Assembly: GCA_022180565.1 (NCBI GenBank)
Contig: BQML01000014.1
Coordinates: forward strand, 1-64,000
Length of the DNA stretch: 64,000 bases
From: Bacteroidia bacterium
GTDB taxonomy: Bacteria; Bacteroidota; Ignavibacteria; UBA10030
Direction of reading: 5' to 3'
The notes under the pieces were generated by a model that worked only from the letters and a program-made list of their open reading frames with translations, ran no database searches and was not told the DNA's origin. Position numbers and translations under genes: made by a program. This document shows positions 16,707 through 24,266 of this stretch, in pieces (within the stretch, counting starts at the first letter, position 1; each line of letters opens with the position of its first letter).

Positions 16707-17504
16707 CTACATCTGGAGAGTGTACTGAGCACCGAAGACGTCGTCCCCTCCCGCGTCGACGACCACGAGAGCTTTATAGGTTCCTTTCGGTACCTGACTC
16801 ATGTCGATAGTTTGTCTCACCGACGTCCCCGGATAGATCCTGTATCGTACGCCGCTGAATTTGCCGAGGGAAACGCCCTGCTCATTGAATAGTTCCACAT
16901 AAACTTCGGGCCGCATACCGAGGTCGCCGGTATTCTTGATGTCAATCTGAAAGACTCGCCCGCCCTTATCCCGGGCAAGGATGCGGGGGTTTTCAAACTC
17001 GACCGTTCGCGATCCCGTTCCCGCAATGTGGGTTGCTATCTGGATGCCGTACCGGATGGCCTGCATGATACCCATTTCCGCCTTGGCATCGCGGCGGGAG
17101 GATTCGGCGGACGATTTCGGGATTCCTTCAATCATCAGCATACTCCAGTAGGTACCCCTCAGCGATCCACCTTGGGGGACCGCCACCGAATAGCTCACGC
17201 TGACCGTGGCGTTCGGCGGAAGCGTTACGTAGGCCGGACTGAATGTGATCCAGCGTGCGTTCGATCGCGGATGAGAACCGGGTTCGTCGTACCTGTTCGT
17301 TCCATCGGAGAAAAAGAGATAGTCCGTCTGATACACTTTTGCCTCCTGCGGCTCGTCCGTGTCGTTGCGCACGAGGATGGTTCCCCGGTACTCTTCTCCG
17401 GGGCTGGCCTCGCGGTCCTGACTGAGTTCGCCCACAACGGAAACCTGCCCAGGGGCAAAGGAACATACAAGCAGGCCCAGAACTGGAAGGATCAAGAATT
17501 TCAT
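16707..17504 (-). CDS. Periplasmic pilus-chaperone-like protein
   Basis: 265 aa with a signal peptide ending CSFAPGQ. The first domain resembles the PapD-like N-terminal Ig domain: ASPGEEYRGTILVRNDTDEPQEAKVYQTDYLF, then WITFSPAYVTLPPNATVSVSYSVAVP..LRGTYWSMLMIEG, the pattern of a chaperone G1 strand and loop. The second domain (VEFENPRIL...FQIDIKNTGDLGMRPEVYVELF...TYKALVVVDAGGDDVFGAQYTL) resembles a second Ig-like domain. Length is close to the 230-250 aa of classical chaperones. Gene is 8 bp from the usher-like gene and 9 bp from subunit C. I infer that it holds subunits in the periplasm before delivery to the usher-like barrel. Confidence 0.65.
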   Translation of the reverse strand: MKFLILPVLGLLVCSFAPGQVSVVGELSQDREASPGEEYRGTILVRNDTDEPQEAKVYQTDYLFFSDGTNRYDEPGSHPRSNARWITFSPAYVTLPPNATVSVSYSVAVPQGGSLRGTYWSMLMIEGIPKSSAESSRRDAKAEMGIMQAIRYGIQIATHIAGTGSRTVEFENPRILARDKGGRVFQIDIKNTGDLGMRPEVYVELFNEQGVSLGKFSGVRYRIYPGTSVRQTIDMSQVPKGTYKALVVVDAGGDDVFGAQYTLQM

Positions 17505-17513
17505 GATTGTGCC

Positions 17514-18005
17514 TTATTGAGCGGAAATGGTGTAGGTGACCGTGTGAAGGTCGTCTCCCAGTTCGGCGCTATTGCCTTGAGAGAACGTTGCCGTGGCGGT
17601 ATAGTTCAGAGTGGCTGTTGCATTCGAGAAAAAACCAAACGGAATGTTGGTAATGAAATCTACCGGAGGCATCCCGTTGCTCAGTGTAACCTGAGGCGCC
17701 GCCGTCCCGGCGGTTACATTCGACGCAACGACCGTGAGACCGAAATTCTGGCCCGGACAGCTTGTCTGAACGGTGATCTTCTGAGTGTAGAGGGTTCGCC
17801 GGTAGCGCAATCGTGTCGCAGTATTCATCACGGGAAGAGGTTCGGAGCCGGCAAGGCCTGTGGTAATCGACAGAGTGACGTTGCCGCCCTGAATTGTGAT
17901 GGATTGTCCACTTGCGGCCTCGACTGCCAACAGGAAGAAGAAGAATCCGATGACACCGGCGGCAAGCGTTGACCCGAAGAATGGCCTTCCCTGTGTCGTC
18001 CTCAT
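17514..18005 (-). CDS. Exported protein, putative fibre subunit C
   Basis: 163 aa with a signal peptide (MRTTQGRPFFGSTLAAGVIG...ASGQ). Mature part: SITIQGGNVTLSITTGLAGSEPLPVMN, a central region with one cysteine (TVQTSCPGQNFGLTV), GNSAELGDDLHTVTYTISAQ at the end. The C-terminal strand pattern matches its neighbours. A single cysteine excludes the intramolecular disulfide of classical type 1 pilins. It lies 9 bp upstream of the chaperone-like gene and 5 bp downstream of subunit D. Family not recognised; subunit role inferred. Confidence 0.6.
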   Translation of the reverse strand: MRTTQGRPFFGSTLAAGVIGFFFFLLAVEAASGQSITIQGGNVTLSITTGLAGSEPLPVMNTATRLRYRRTLYTQKITVQTSCPGQNFGLTVVASNVTAGTAAPQVTLSNGMPPVDFITNIPFGFFSNATATLNYTATATFSQGNSAELGDDLHTVTYTISAQ

Positions 18006-18010
18006 GGTGG

Positions 18011-18493
18011 TTATTGATTCGCGATGGTGAACGTGATGGTGTGGGCATCCGATCCTGCCCCTTGCGATGCCAAAGCTTCTCCCACATATCGGATCGAACA
18101 GGTTCCGGAACTGCGGCCGATGTTCAGAAGAAAATCCCGAGCGACGGATGACAGAACAACTTGTCCCGCGGCGGTTCCCTGCGTTGGGCCGAGGGCTTCG
18201 ACTTTAAGCGTGTATTTCGGAGATGCCAGGTTCGACTGCACCGTAACCTTCTTTCCGCTGCTGTTCGTGCCCCAGAGGAGGGAGGTCGATTGATCGACGA
18301 CGGTCATCAGATCCTGACCGGCAATCACGCCTGCTCCGGTGATTGTGAGGTTGACGGTTCCTGAACTCACTTTCAGCGCGGTGATGACGGCAACGCTGAC
18401 GCGCACGGTATGATTGTGGCTTTGAGCGCCCGCCGTGGAGTACGCCACAGCCGCCACAGCAAGGAGAGTCGGAAGGTACGGGATTCGCATCAT
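18011..18493 (-). CDS. Exported protein, putative fibre subunit D
   Basis: About 160 aa; I choose the ATG at 18493 (MMRIPYLPTLLAVAAVAYS) because it gives a clean signal peptide ending AGAQ; the open frame extends further upstream without a good start. Mature sequence NHTVRVSVAVITALKVSSGTVNLTITGAG, MTVVDQSTSLLWGTNSSGKKVTVQS, SSGTCSIRYVGEALASQG, ending HTITFTIANQ. One cysteine. The DQST motif and C-terminal strand recur in subunit B (DQSTSYSV). No strong Shine-Dalgarno. Confidence 0.6.
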   Translation of the reverse strand: MMRIPYLPTLLAVAAVAYSTAGAQSHNHTVRVSVAVITALKVSSGTVNLTITGAGVIAGQDLMTVVDQSTSLLWGTNSSGKKVTVQSNLASPKYTLKVEALGPTQGTAAGQVVLSSVARDFLLNIGRSSGTCSIRYVGEALASQGAGSDAHTITFTIANQ

Positions 18494-18537
18494 GGAACGA
18501 CGTAATATATGCCGGGCAATCATAACATTCAAGGAGG

Positions 18538-18999
18538 TTAGCTGTTTGTAACCGTATAGATAATCTGCACCGGCGGGGAATCCGCCACCTGGGGAGAAAT
18601 TACAGTAAATTCGACCACGCAACTGCCGGCTGATCGTTCCAGACCGTAGAGCAGGTCGATGGTTGCCGGCCCTGTCAGTTCAACACTTTGGGTAGCCGCG
18701 ATCCGATGGTCCATGTCCCGAAGGGTGATGCGGATGCCGGCAGTGTGCGGCGGACGTTGCGCCACTGTGATCTTTTTTTCGTTTCCGTTGCTTGTCCATA
18801 CAAGCCTTGAGATCGCCTCCCGGGCCGATTGCATTTCGACGGCGGGCACGGTGGGCGAAACGGAGAGTGCATTCAGCTCAGCAACGTGGAGCAGGAGTCT
18901 TTGATGGATGGCCGATTGCTGAGCGTGGACCGCGGGGATTGTCAGGAACCACAGCAGGATTGCGCAGAGGCGGGGCATTATGGTGATTCTGGTTTTCAT
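18538..18999 (-). CDS. Exported protein, putative fibre subunit E
   Basis: 153 aa from the ATG at 18999 (MKTRITIMPRLCAILLWFL); signal peptide ends VHAQ. Mature part: RLLLHVAELNALSVSPTVP, EAISRLVWTSNGNEKKITVAQRPP (compare LLWGTNSSGKKVTVQ in subunit D), AGSCVVEFTVISPQ, ending VQIIYTVTNS. The shared W.(S/T)N..(G/E)KK(V/I)TV element shows that D and E are paralogues. One cysteine. The gene is second from the operon start, 79 bp after subunit F. Confidence 0.6.
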   Translation of the reverse strand: MKTRITIMPRLCAILLWFLTIPAVHAQQSAIHQRLLLHVAELNALSVSPTVPAVEMQSAREAISRLVWTSNGNEKKITVAQRPPHTAGIRITLRDMDHRIAATQSVELTGPATIDLLYGLERSAGSCVVEFTVISPQVADSPPVQIIYTVTNS

Positions 19000-19078
19000 G
19001 ACATAAGCCCTCAATAAGCGAATGCCCGCAGCAGACTCCTCCCAGATGATCCGCCACGGGCATCCTTGAATCTGACCC

Positions 19079-19579
19079 TTAGTTGGTAAGAGTCAGCGTA
19101 ACGATTCTTGACGTTGAGGCCAGCGGGCCGGCTGATGCAGAGGCCGAGAACGTATAGGTGATCGTCTGTCCGGCATCGGCACCGCGTTGAATACCTGTGA
19201 CCACATCAACTGCTGAACCGGAGGTCGCGTTGGAGATGTCAACGTTACCGGCACTCGTCCCCTTCGTGCTGGCAAGGCCGAGGTTCAGCTGATAGCCCGC
19301 CGGAAGAGCCGCGTCCATATGGGCCGTGATCTTCACCGTGTTGCCGAAGTTCTGCGTAATGCTGTAGGTTGTCGAGTTATCCGTAACCGCATTCAGAGCA
19401 TCAACGCCGGCTGTTCCGGTTGTGATCGTCAAGGGACCGGGGTTTCCGGAAGTGGCGATCTTGTAAACCGTGTTTACTGCCAATGTCACGTTCTGCGTGG
19501 CCGTGGCTTGTGCAAACGCTGAGGCGGAGAGGGCCACACTCAGCATCGCAATCATCGAAATCGCAGTAGTCTTTTTCAT
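19079..19579 (-). CDS. Exported protein, putative major fibre subunit F
   Basis: 166 aa, start ATG 19579 with an AAGGAG Shine-Dalgarno seven bases upstream, the best in this block. Signal peptide MKKTTAISMIAMLSVALSA...FAQ. Mature part starts TATQNVTLAVNTVYKIATSGNPG and ends RIVTLTLTN; it is Ala/Thr/Ser/Gly-rich, cysteine-free and low in charge, like many major fibre subunits. It is first in the operon, preceded by the sigma-54-like element and followed by a 79-bp gap, which would allow higher expression than the downstream genes. Close paralogue of subunit B. The fold resembles fimbrial-type beta sandwiches such as the spore-coat-U/DUF4402 group only in general plan. Confidence 0.65.
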   Translation of the reverse strand: MKKTTAISMIAMLSVALSASAFAQATATQNVTLAVNTVYKIATSGNPGPLTITTGTAGVDALNAVTDNSTTYSITQNFGNTVKITAHMDAALPAGYQLNLGLASTKGTSAGNVDISNATSGSAVDVVTGIQRGADAGQTITYTFSASASAGPLASTSRIVTLTLTN

Positions 19580-19637
19580 CACAAACTCCTTGGGTTAGAT
19601 TGTTTTTTGTTTTGGTTTCAAACTCTGATACAGGTAT

Positions 19638-19653
19638 GTCAAGACCCGTGCCA
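19638..19653 (-). promoter_or_regulatory. Sigma-54-like -24/-12 promoter of the fibre operon
   Basis: Minus strand reads TGGCACG-GGTC-TTGAC. The -24 box TGGCACG is a perfect match to the RpoN consensus and the -12 box TTGA differs from TTGC in one base; spacing GG-N10-G(A) is correct. The transcription start would be near 19627, giving a leader of about 48 bases to the subunit F start codon. The neighbouring activator at 20671 has the GAFTGA loop required to act on sigma-54 polymerase. The -12 mismatch (A for C) is the weak point. Confidence 0.55.
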
Positions 19654-19714
19654 GCAGGAAAATCGCTTTTTTTTGAGCAAATTCAGCACTTCCAATCAAT
19701 CCCATCACCCCATG

Positions 19715-19750
19715 TGTATCATAATAAGACTTTTGTATTATTATGATTCA
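19715..19750. repeat. Interrupted palindrome, putative enhancer/operator
   Basis: Arms 19715-19727 (TGTATCATAATAA) and 19738-19750 (reverse complement TGAATCATAATAA) match at 12 of 13 positions with a 10-bp spacer. The centre lies about 80 bp upstream of the sigma-54-like element, the usual distance for an NtrC-type enhancer, and shares the TGTATCA heptamer with the other sites in this region. Confidence 0.5.
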
Positions 19751-19815
19751 CTTTTCACTAATTGGTTAGAAATTAAGTATCTTAGCGAGTTTGGTCTCTC
19801 CAAATATGTATCATT

Positions 19816-19844
19816 TTGACATTTTCATATCTTTCTGATACATT
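19816..19844 (+). promoter_or_regulatory. Putative sigma-70-type promoter of the kinase/activator genes
   Basis: TTGACA (19816-19821), 17 bp, TACATT (19839-19844). One TGTATCA site ends 2 bp before the -35 box and a TGATACA site overlaps the -10 box, which suggests autoregulation. Transcription would start near 19851. Confidence 0.45.
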
Positions 19845-19889
19845 GGAGAACATTCCAAATGGCCCATTTTGTCGGGCTTCACGGCTGGC

Positions 19890-20666
19890 ATGGAGATTGC
19901 GCTTACTATTGAGGATCAATTTCAATCATTGTTTAACGAGTACAACAAAATGAAACACAATCATGCCAGCCTTACGCTTGCGAGTATTGAGCGATTGCAT
20001 GGAACGGAGCTCGCGAGAATCTCTCATGCTTTGAAGACACCCCTGACCTCCATCATTGGCTTTACATCGGCGATCCTCGACGACGCGACGATAGACAGAA
20101 AAACCTGTGCTGAGTTCGTCAGGATTATCAAGACAGAAAGTGAACGGCTTTCGCGATTCGTGGAAGAGCTTCTGTATGTGTCTTTCGCGAATCCGGACAC
20201 ACCGCCGGCGTTGAAACAGAGGACCTCTCCGTCTACGGTCATGAGAACAGCTGTCCGGCTGGCCGCAACGACGTTGAACCAGCCTCAGAGCCGGTTTATT
20301 CTGAAAGAGATGGACCATGTGGAAACACCGGTCGAGCTTGACCGCGAATTTGTCACAAAGATGCTGGTGAATGTGTTCAGCAATGCCGCCCGATTCTCGC
20401 CCGGCATCGGCTCCATTTCCATCACCGGGCACCTGCAGGAAAACTTTTTCGTCTGCAGGGTCGCTTCGCGGCGGCGCGGACGAAATCTCGACATTCGAAC
20501 TACCCCCGGGAACCTTTCTGCGACTGATATCGAGGCATTGGGCCTGGCCCGGACAAGACACATGCTGGCTCTCCGGGGCGGCAGCCTTACCATTGTTCCT
20601 GCCCCAGGCCCGGAAACTACCGTCGAAGTGTGTCTCCCAGTTTCTCTGACTGCAACCAACGAGTAA
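19890..20666 (+). CDS. Cytosolic histidine kinase with degenerate ATP-binding domain
   Basis: Sensor kinase partner of the downstream activator (stop 4 bp before its ATG). From the ATG at 19890 (MEIALTIEDQFQSLF) it has 258 aa; a TTG at 19869 would add seven. There is no membrane segment and no recognisable sensor domain, only a short helical start. H-box LARISHALKTPLTSIIGF carries the phospho-acceptor His; N-box MLVNVFSNAARFSPG is recognisable. The G1 DxGxG motif is missing: the expected place reads VASRRRGRNLDI, and the G2 region reads IEALGLARTRHMLALRGG. It may therefore bind ATP poorly, or act mainly as a phosphatase or with another kinase. Neither candidate start has a good Shine-Dalgarno. 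Confidence 0.8.
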   Translation: MEIALTIEDQFQSLFNEYNKMKHNHASLTLASIERLHGTELARISHALKTPLTSIIGFTSAILDDATIDRKTCAEFVRIIKTESERLSRFVEELLYVSFANPDTPPALKQRTSPSTVMRTAVRLAATTLNQPQSRFILKEMDHVETPVELDREFVTKMLVNVFSNAARFSPGIGSISITGHLQENFFVCRVASRRRGRNLDIRTTPGNLSATDIEALGLARTRHMLALRGGSLTIVPAPGPETTVEVCLPVSLTATNE

Positions 20667-20670
20667 CGAA

Positions 20671-22050
20671 ATGACCAAACCTCTTCTCTACATTGTCGAC
20701 GACGAGGCTACGATCAGCAGACTCTTGGAGCATTGGGTTACGAAACGGTGGGGTTATGACGCCCAGGTGTTTTCGACCGGCGAGGAATGCCTTGAACATC
20801 TTCACAATGACCCTGATCTGATCCTCCTGGACATCATGATGCCCGGCATGGGGGGAATTGAAACACTGAAAGAGCTTAAGCGCCGGTCTCCCGACATTCC
20901 GGTGATCATGCTCTCGGCCCAGGGAGACATCCAAGTTGCAATCGAGTCCCTCAAGCTCGGCGCATCCGACTATTTCGGCAAACCGATCGATTTTCCAAAA
21001 CTCGAAATCGCAACCCGCACGATCCTTCAGCTCCGCACAGTGTCGCGGGAAGTCTCTCAATTGAAGGAGCAAATCAAGCGTGAAGTGCATTTCGAGAACA
21101 TCATTGCCTCTGGCAGCGAGATGCGGGAGGTCTTCAAACTCGTGAACAAGGTTAAGGATGCAGATATCCCTGTCCTCGTTATGGGAGAAAGCGGCACGGG
21201 AAAGGAACTGATTTCACGCGCTATACACTTTCACGGGAAACGGAAGGATGCCCCCTTTGTTGTGGTTAATTGCGCTTCGATTCCACACGAACTGCTCGAA
21301 AGCGAGCTCTTCGGGCACGAAAAGGGCGCATTTACCGGTGCATACCAGCGCCGCATCGGCCGATTTGAACAGGCCAACGGCGGCACACTGTTCATGGACG
21401 AAATTGGGGAAATGGACCTGAGCCTCCAAGCGAAACTTCTCAGAGTCCTGCAAACAAAGGAATTCGAACGAGTGGGGGGAAACGAGACGATCACAGCGGA
21501 TGTTCGTCTGGTCTCTGCAACCAACAGGGATCTCCGCGAGGAAGTGCGTCAAAAGCGCTTCCGGGAAGACCTGTTCTTTCGAGTGGCGGCGTTTCCGATT
21601 CTCATCCCTCCTTTACGCCAGCGCAAGACTGACATCCTTCTGCTCGCAGAGCATTTTCTGCGCCGCTTTGGCGCCGATCAGTCCCGGACCGATCTGCGTT
21701 TCAGCCGCGAGGCGCTTAAGCTCTTGTACGAATACCCGTGGCCCGGGAACGTCCGGGAACTGGAAAACGCGATCCAACGTGCGGTTGTCATGTCCGAAGG
21801 ATCAGAGATTCATGAACGCGATCTCCCGCTCGCCCTTCAGAGTTTTTCCCGACCCCCCGTTACACCGTCGTCCTCCGTTTTTGATCCACCGGAGGATGGT
21901 GACATTGTTCCCATGGAAAAAGTGAAGGAAGCTGCCATCCGCCATGCCCTCAAGGTAACCAACGGTAACATTGTCGAGGCATCCTCGCGGCTCCGAATCG
22001 GCCGTGCGACGTTCTATCGCTTAATGAAGCGGTACAAGATCAGTTCCTGA
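20671..22050 (+). CDS. NtrC-family sigma-54-dependent response regulator
   Basis: 459-aa transcription activator in the usual three-domain layout. Residues 1-120: receiver with acidic pocket VDDE, phospho-acceptor Asp in LILLDIMMPGMGG, and Lys in FGKPIDF. Residues about 145-385: AAA+ domain with Walker A GESGTGKE, the sigma-54-contacting GAFTGA loop, Walker B GGTLFMDEIGEM and the FREDLFFRV region. Residues about 425-459: Fis-type helix-turn-helix (NIVEASSRLRIGRATFYRLMKRY). It should bind upstream sites and remodel RpoN polymerase; the sigma-54-like promoter 1 kb away in front of the fibre operon is the obvious target. Followed by a strong terminator. Confidence 0.95.
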   Translation: MTKPLLYIVDDEATISRLLEHWVTKRWGYDAQVFSTGEECLEHLHNDPDLILLDIMMPGMGGIETLKELKRRSPDIPVIMLSAQGDIQVAIESLKLGASDYFGKPIDFPKLEIATRTILQLRTVSREVSQLKEQIKREVHFENIIASGSEMREVFKLVNKVKDADIPVLVMGESGTGKELISRAIHFHGKRKDAPFVVVNCASIPHELLESELFGHEKGAFTGAYQRRIGRFEQANGGTLFMDEIGEMDLSLQAKLLRVLQTKEFERVGGNETITADVRLVSATNRDLREEVRQKRFREDLFFRVAAFPILIPPLRQRKTDILLLAEHFLRRFGADQSRTDLRFSREALKLLYEYPWPGNVRELENAIQRAVVMSEGSEIHERDLPLALQSFSRPPVTPSSSVFDPPEDGDIVPMEKVKEAAIRHALKVTNGNIVEASSRLRIGRATFYRLMKRYKISS

Positions 22051-22065
22051 CCCCGTACATGAAGA

Positions 22066-22090
22066 AAGCCCGTCCTCTCCGGACGGGCTT
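22066..22090 (+). terminator. Rho-independent terminator after the sigma-54 activator gene
   Basis: Perfect 10-bp stem AAGCCCGTCC / GGACGGGCTT with a 5-base loop, 15 bases after the stop codon, followed by a T/C-rich run. It lies between two convergent genes and could also end transcription of the TPR gene on the minus strand. Confidence 0.8.
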
Positions 22091-22119
22091 CTTTCCTTTC
22101 GCAAGGATCCGAGATCCCC

Positions 22120-23076
22120 TCAGGGCGTTCTCAACTCCTCGAGCTTGATTCTGGCATCCTCTGCCAGCCGCCCCGCTGGAGCAAGGGTCAGGTACTTTTC
22201 ATAGTATTCTCCCGCTGCCGCAGGCAAACCCTTGAACTCGTACAGCTGTGCAATTCGAAACAGGAGAGCGCTCAGGGCGGGGTTCACCTCGTACGCCTTC
22301 AGATAGGTTTCGATTGCCTTGTCATACATCCGTTTGCGAACGTAGGCAGAAGCCAGATGTTCATAACTTGCCGAGGTGTCCGGTCTGAGCCTGACATAGG
22401 ACTCAAAGTGTTTGATTGCCTTATCGGTTTCATCCAGATTGAGACAATACGATCCAAATCGCTGATAAGCCTGCCAGGCTGATGGTCGCATGAGGATCGC
22501 CTTGGAATAAAGAGCAACAGCGCCCTCATGATCTCCTTGTTCAGCGCTGATGTAGGCGTGAGCGAGCAGGCTAAAATACGGATCAAATGCGCTCATCGCG
22601 TTGGCATGCGCTCGTGCCCGCAGGTAACTTCCTCCAAGAATGGCCGGAGCCATGACATAGTACTGGATCAGTCCTTCGCGGTATTCGATCGAGGCGGGGT
22701 GATAACGGACGGCTAGTTCCAATTCTGCCCGAACGCGCGTTGCCAGGAAGGGCTTGCGCAGAATGTTGGCATAGGAAAAGTCCCTGGCATAGGCCTCGGC
22801 CAATCTGTAATGGTACTCGGGATTCCCCTGGTTGAGCATCACAGCGTGTTCCAGGTGTTCTACAGCTTTCTCGGTGCTTGCAGGCGATTCGAGGTAGGCA
22901 AGACCCAGACGGAAGTGCTCCTCTGCGAGCGCAGTTACTTCCGCGGCGGTCGAGGAAAGATCGGATGTTCTCGAGGGCGAACCAAGCTGGAATCCCGCGA
23001 CTTCGGCGCCCGGAACGATCAGAAGGACCGACACCCCCCACCACCATCTCCTCAATCCTCTGTCTGTTTTCGCCAT
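22120..23076 (-). CDS. TPR-repeat protein with N-terminal signal/anchor
   Basis: 318 aa. N-terminal WWWGVSVLLIVPGAEVAGF is a signal peptide or membrane anchor; the rest is made of tetratricopeptide repeats, e.g. AEEHFRLGLAYLESPASTEKAVEHLEHAVMLN, DHEGAVALYSKAILMRPSAWQAYQRFGSY, DKAIKHFESYVRLRPDTSASYEHLASAY, DKAIETYLKAYEVNPALSALLFRIAQLY. Such proteins are scaffolds; the partner is unknown. It is 36 bp downstream of the LytS-type kinase gene and probably cotranscribed with that two-component pair, so it may act in the same response. Confidence 0.8.
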   Translation of the reverse strand: MAKTDRGLRRWWWGVSVLLIVPGAEVAGFQLGSPSRTSDLSSTAAEVTALAEEHFRLGLAYLESPASTEKAVEHLEHAVMLNQGNPEYHYRLAEAYARDFSYANILRKPFLATRVRAELELAVRYHPASIEYREGLIQYYVMAPAILGGSYLRARAHANAMSAFDPYFSLLAHAYISAEQGDHEGAVALYSKAILMRPSAWQAYQRFGSYCLNLDETDKAIKHFESYVRLRPDTSASYEHLASAYVRKRMYDKAIETYLKAYEVNPALSALLFRIAQLYEFKGLPAAAGEYYEKYLTLAPAGRLAEDARIKLEELRTP

Positions 23077-23112
23077 ACGGTCTCCTTCAACATCTTTGGC
23101 AGAAACGACCGG

Positions 23113-24225
23113 TCAGACCCCTGCGAGTGCAATTTCATGATAAGGAATTTTCAAACGAACCTCCAGACCGTTCCCCTCCCCGTTGGATAGCTGAAATTCC
23201 TGATTTTCCCCGTATAATTGCTCCAATCGGACCCTCGTATTTCGCAATCCCACCCCTTCCACAAAACCGGACCCATTCCGGGACAAACCCGGACCATCAT
23301 CCTTCACCGACAGGATCAGACTGTCGTCCTCTCGGCACGCGGAGATCTCGATTCTGCCTCCTTTGGCCCGGTTGCCGATTCCGTACCGGACTGCATTTTC
23401 GACGAGGGGCTGGAGAATCAGGTTCGGCACCTTTGCCTGCAAGGTATCTTGCCCGGCATTGATCTTCACGGACAGCCGTTCGCCGAATCTGATCTTCTCA
23501 ATCTCAAGGTACCGACGAAGAAAGTCCAGCTCTTCCGTCAACGAAACTTCCTGTACGCCTCCGGAATCCAATGAATACCGTAGCAAGTCTCCCAGACGGG
23601 CGACAACGCGGTCGGCATCAGCAATGTTCTTGTGCATGAGGGATGAGATGGCGTTGAGGGTGTTGAACAGGAAATGGGGTTGAAGCTGCATCTTCAGCGC
23701 CTGGAGGTTCGCCTTTGTCAACTGCGCTTCCAGCACCGAGGCGCGAAGCTCCCGGTCGCGCACTTGACGATAGTAGTCGATCATGTAGGAAACGGCAAGA
23801 ATCATCCAGTACGTGAGGAAGTTGATATGAAAATTGAAGGCAAAGGAAAACTCGATGGCCCGGAAGGTCTCGTACAGGGAAAGCGGCTCATCGCGCGTCA
23901 TGCCCCAGAGCGCTTCGGCGACAAGAAGCTGAACCAGGGCAAGAATGATCCCAAGGGGGATGTGTACAGCAAGCGATTTTCCCCATTGCTTCTTCTCCAG
24001 ACGGAATTTCCTTCCCATCCAGATCACGAAGGGAGTCAGGGCGGCCCAAATGTAGTAAAAGGTCAGATTCGTGGTCAGGGCGCGTTGCCAGGTCACCTGC
24101 TGGCGAAACAGAAAACGGTCCCACATGGATGCCTGAGACGCAAAGAAGAGTCCGACGGCGGTCCACACCAGAAAGACTGCCGTCCAACGCACCCATCGCT
24201 TGCCAAAGAATGATTCCCTCTTCAC
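23113..24225 (-). CDS. LytS-type membrane sensor histidine kinase
   Basis: 370 aa. Four hydrophobic segments in the first 150 residues form the membrane sensor part; a coiled-coil linker (RDRELRASVLEAQLTKANLQALK) leads to the His_kinase domain with the phospho-acceptor in LQPHFLFNTLNAISSL and then an HATPase domain (LILQPLVENAVRYGI; SVKDDGPGLSRNG; GVGLRNTRVRLEQLYG). The signal is unknown. It lies 41 bp after the LytTR regulator gene on the minus strand, its likely partner. Unlike the kinase at 19890 its ATP-site motifs are intact. Confidence 0.93.
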   Translation of the reverse strand: MKRESFFGKRWVRWTAVFLVWTAVGLFFASQASMWDRFLFRQQVTWQRALTTNLTFYYIWAALTPFVIWMGRKFRLEKKQWGKSLAVHIPLGIILALVQLLVAEALWGMTRDEPLSLYETFRAIEFSFAFNFHINFLTYWMILAVSYMIDYYRQVRDRELRASVLEAQLTKANLQALKMQLQPHFLFNTLNAISSLMHKNIADADRVVARLGDLLRYSLDSGGVQEVSLTEELDFLRRYLEIEKIRFGERLSVKINAGQDTLQAKVPNLILQPLVENAVRYGIGNRAKGGRIEISACREDDSLILSVKDDGPGLSRNGSGFVEGVGLRNTRVRLEQLYGENQEFQLSNGEGNGLEVRLKIPYHEIALAGV

Positions 24226-24266
24226 GCTGTTCGCCCTCGTTTCATCGACCGACCGCCGCAGGATAG

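Larger units (their letters stand above)
19580..19868. promoter_or_regulatory. AT-rich divergent control region between fibre operon and kinase/activator genes
   Basis: About 290 bp, far richer in A+T than the surrounding coding DNA. It holds the sigma-54-like promoter (19638-19653, minus), an interrupted palindrome (19715-19750), a TTGACA/TACATT promoter (19816-19844, plus) and four exact TGTATCA/TGATACA heptamers at 19626-19632, 19715-19721, 19807-19813 and 19836-19842. A fifth near copy (TGAATCA on the minus strand) lies at 19744-19750. The copies overlap or flank both promoters, which fits binding sites for one regulator, most simply the neighbouring NtrC-type protein. Confidence 0.55.
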
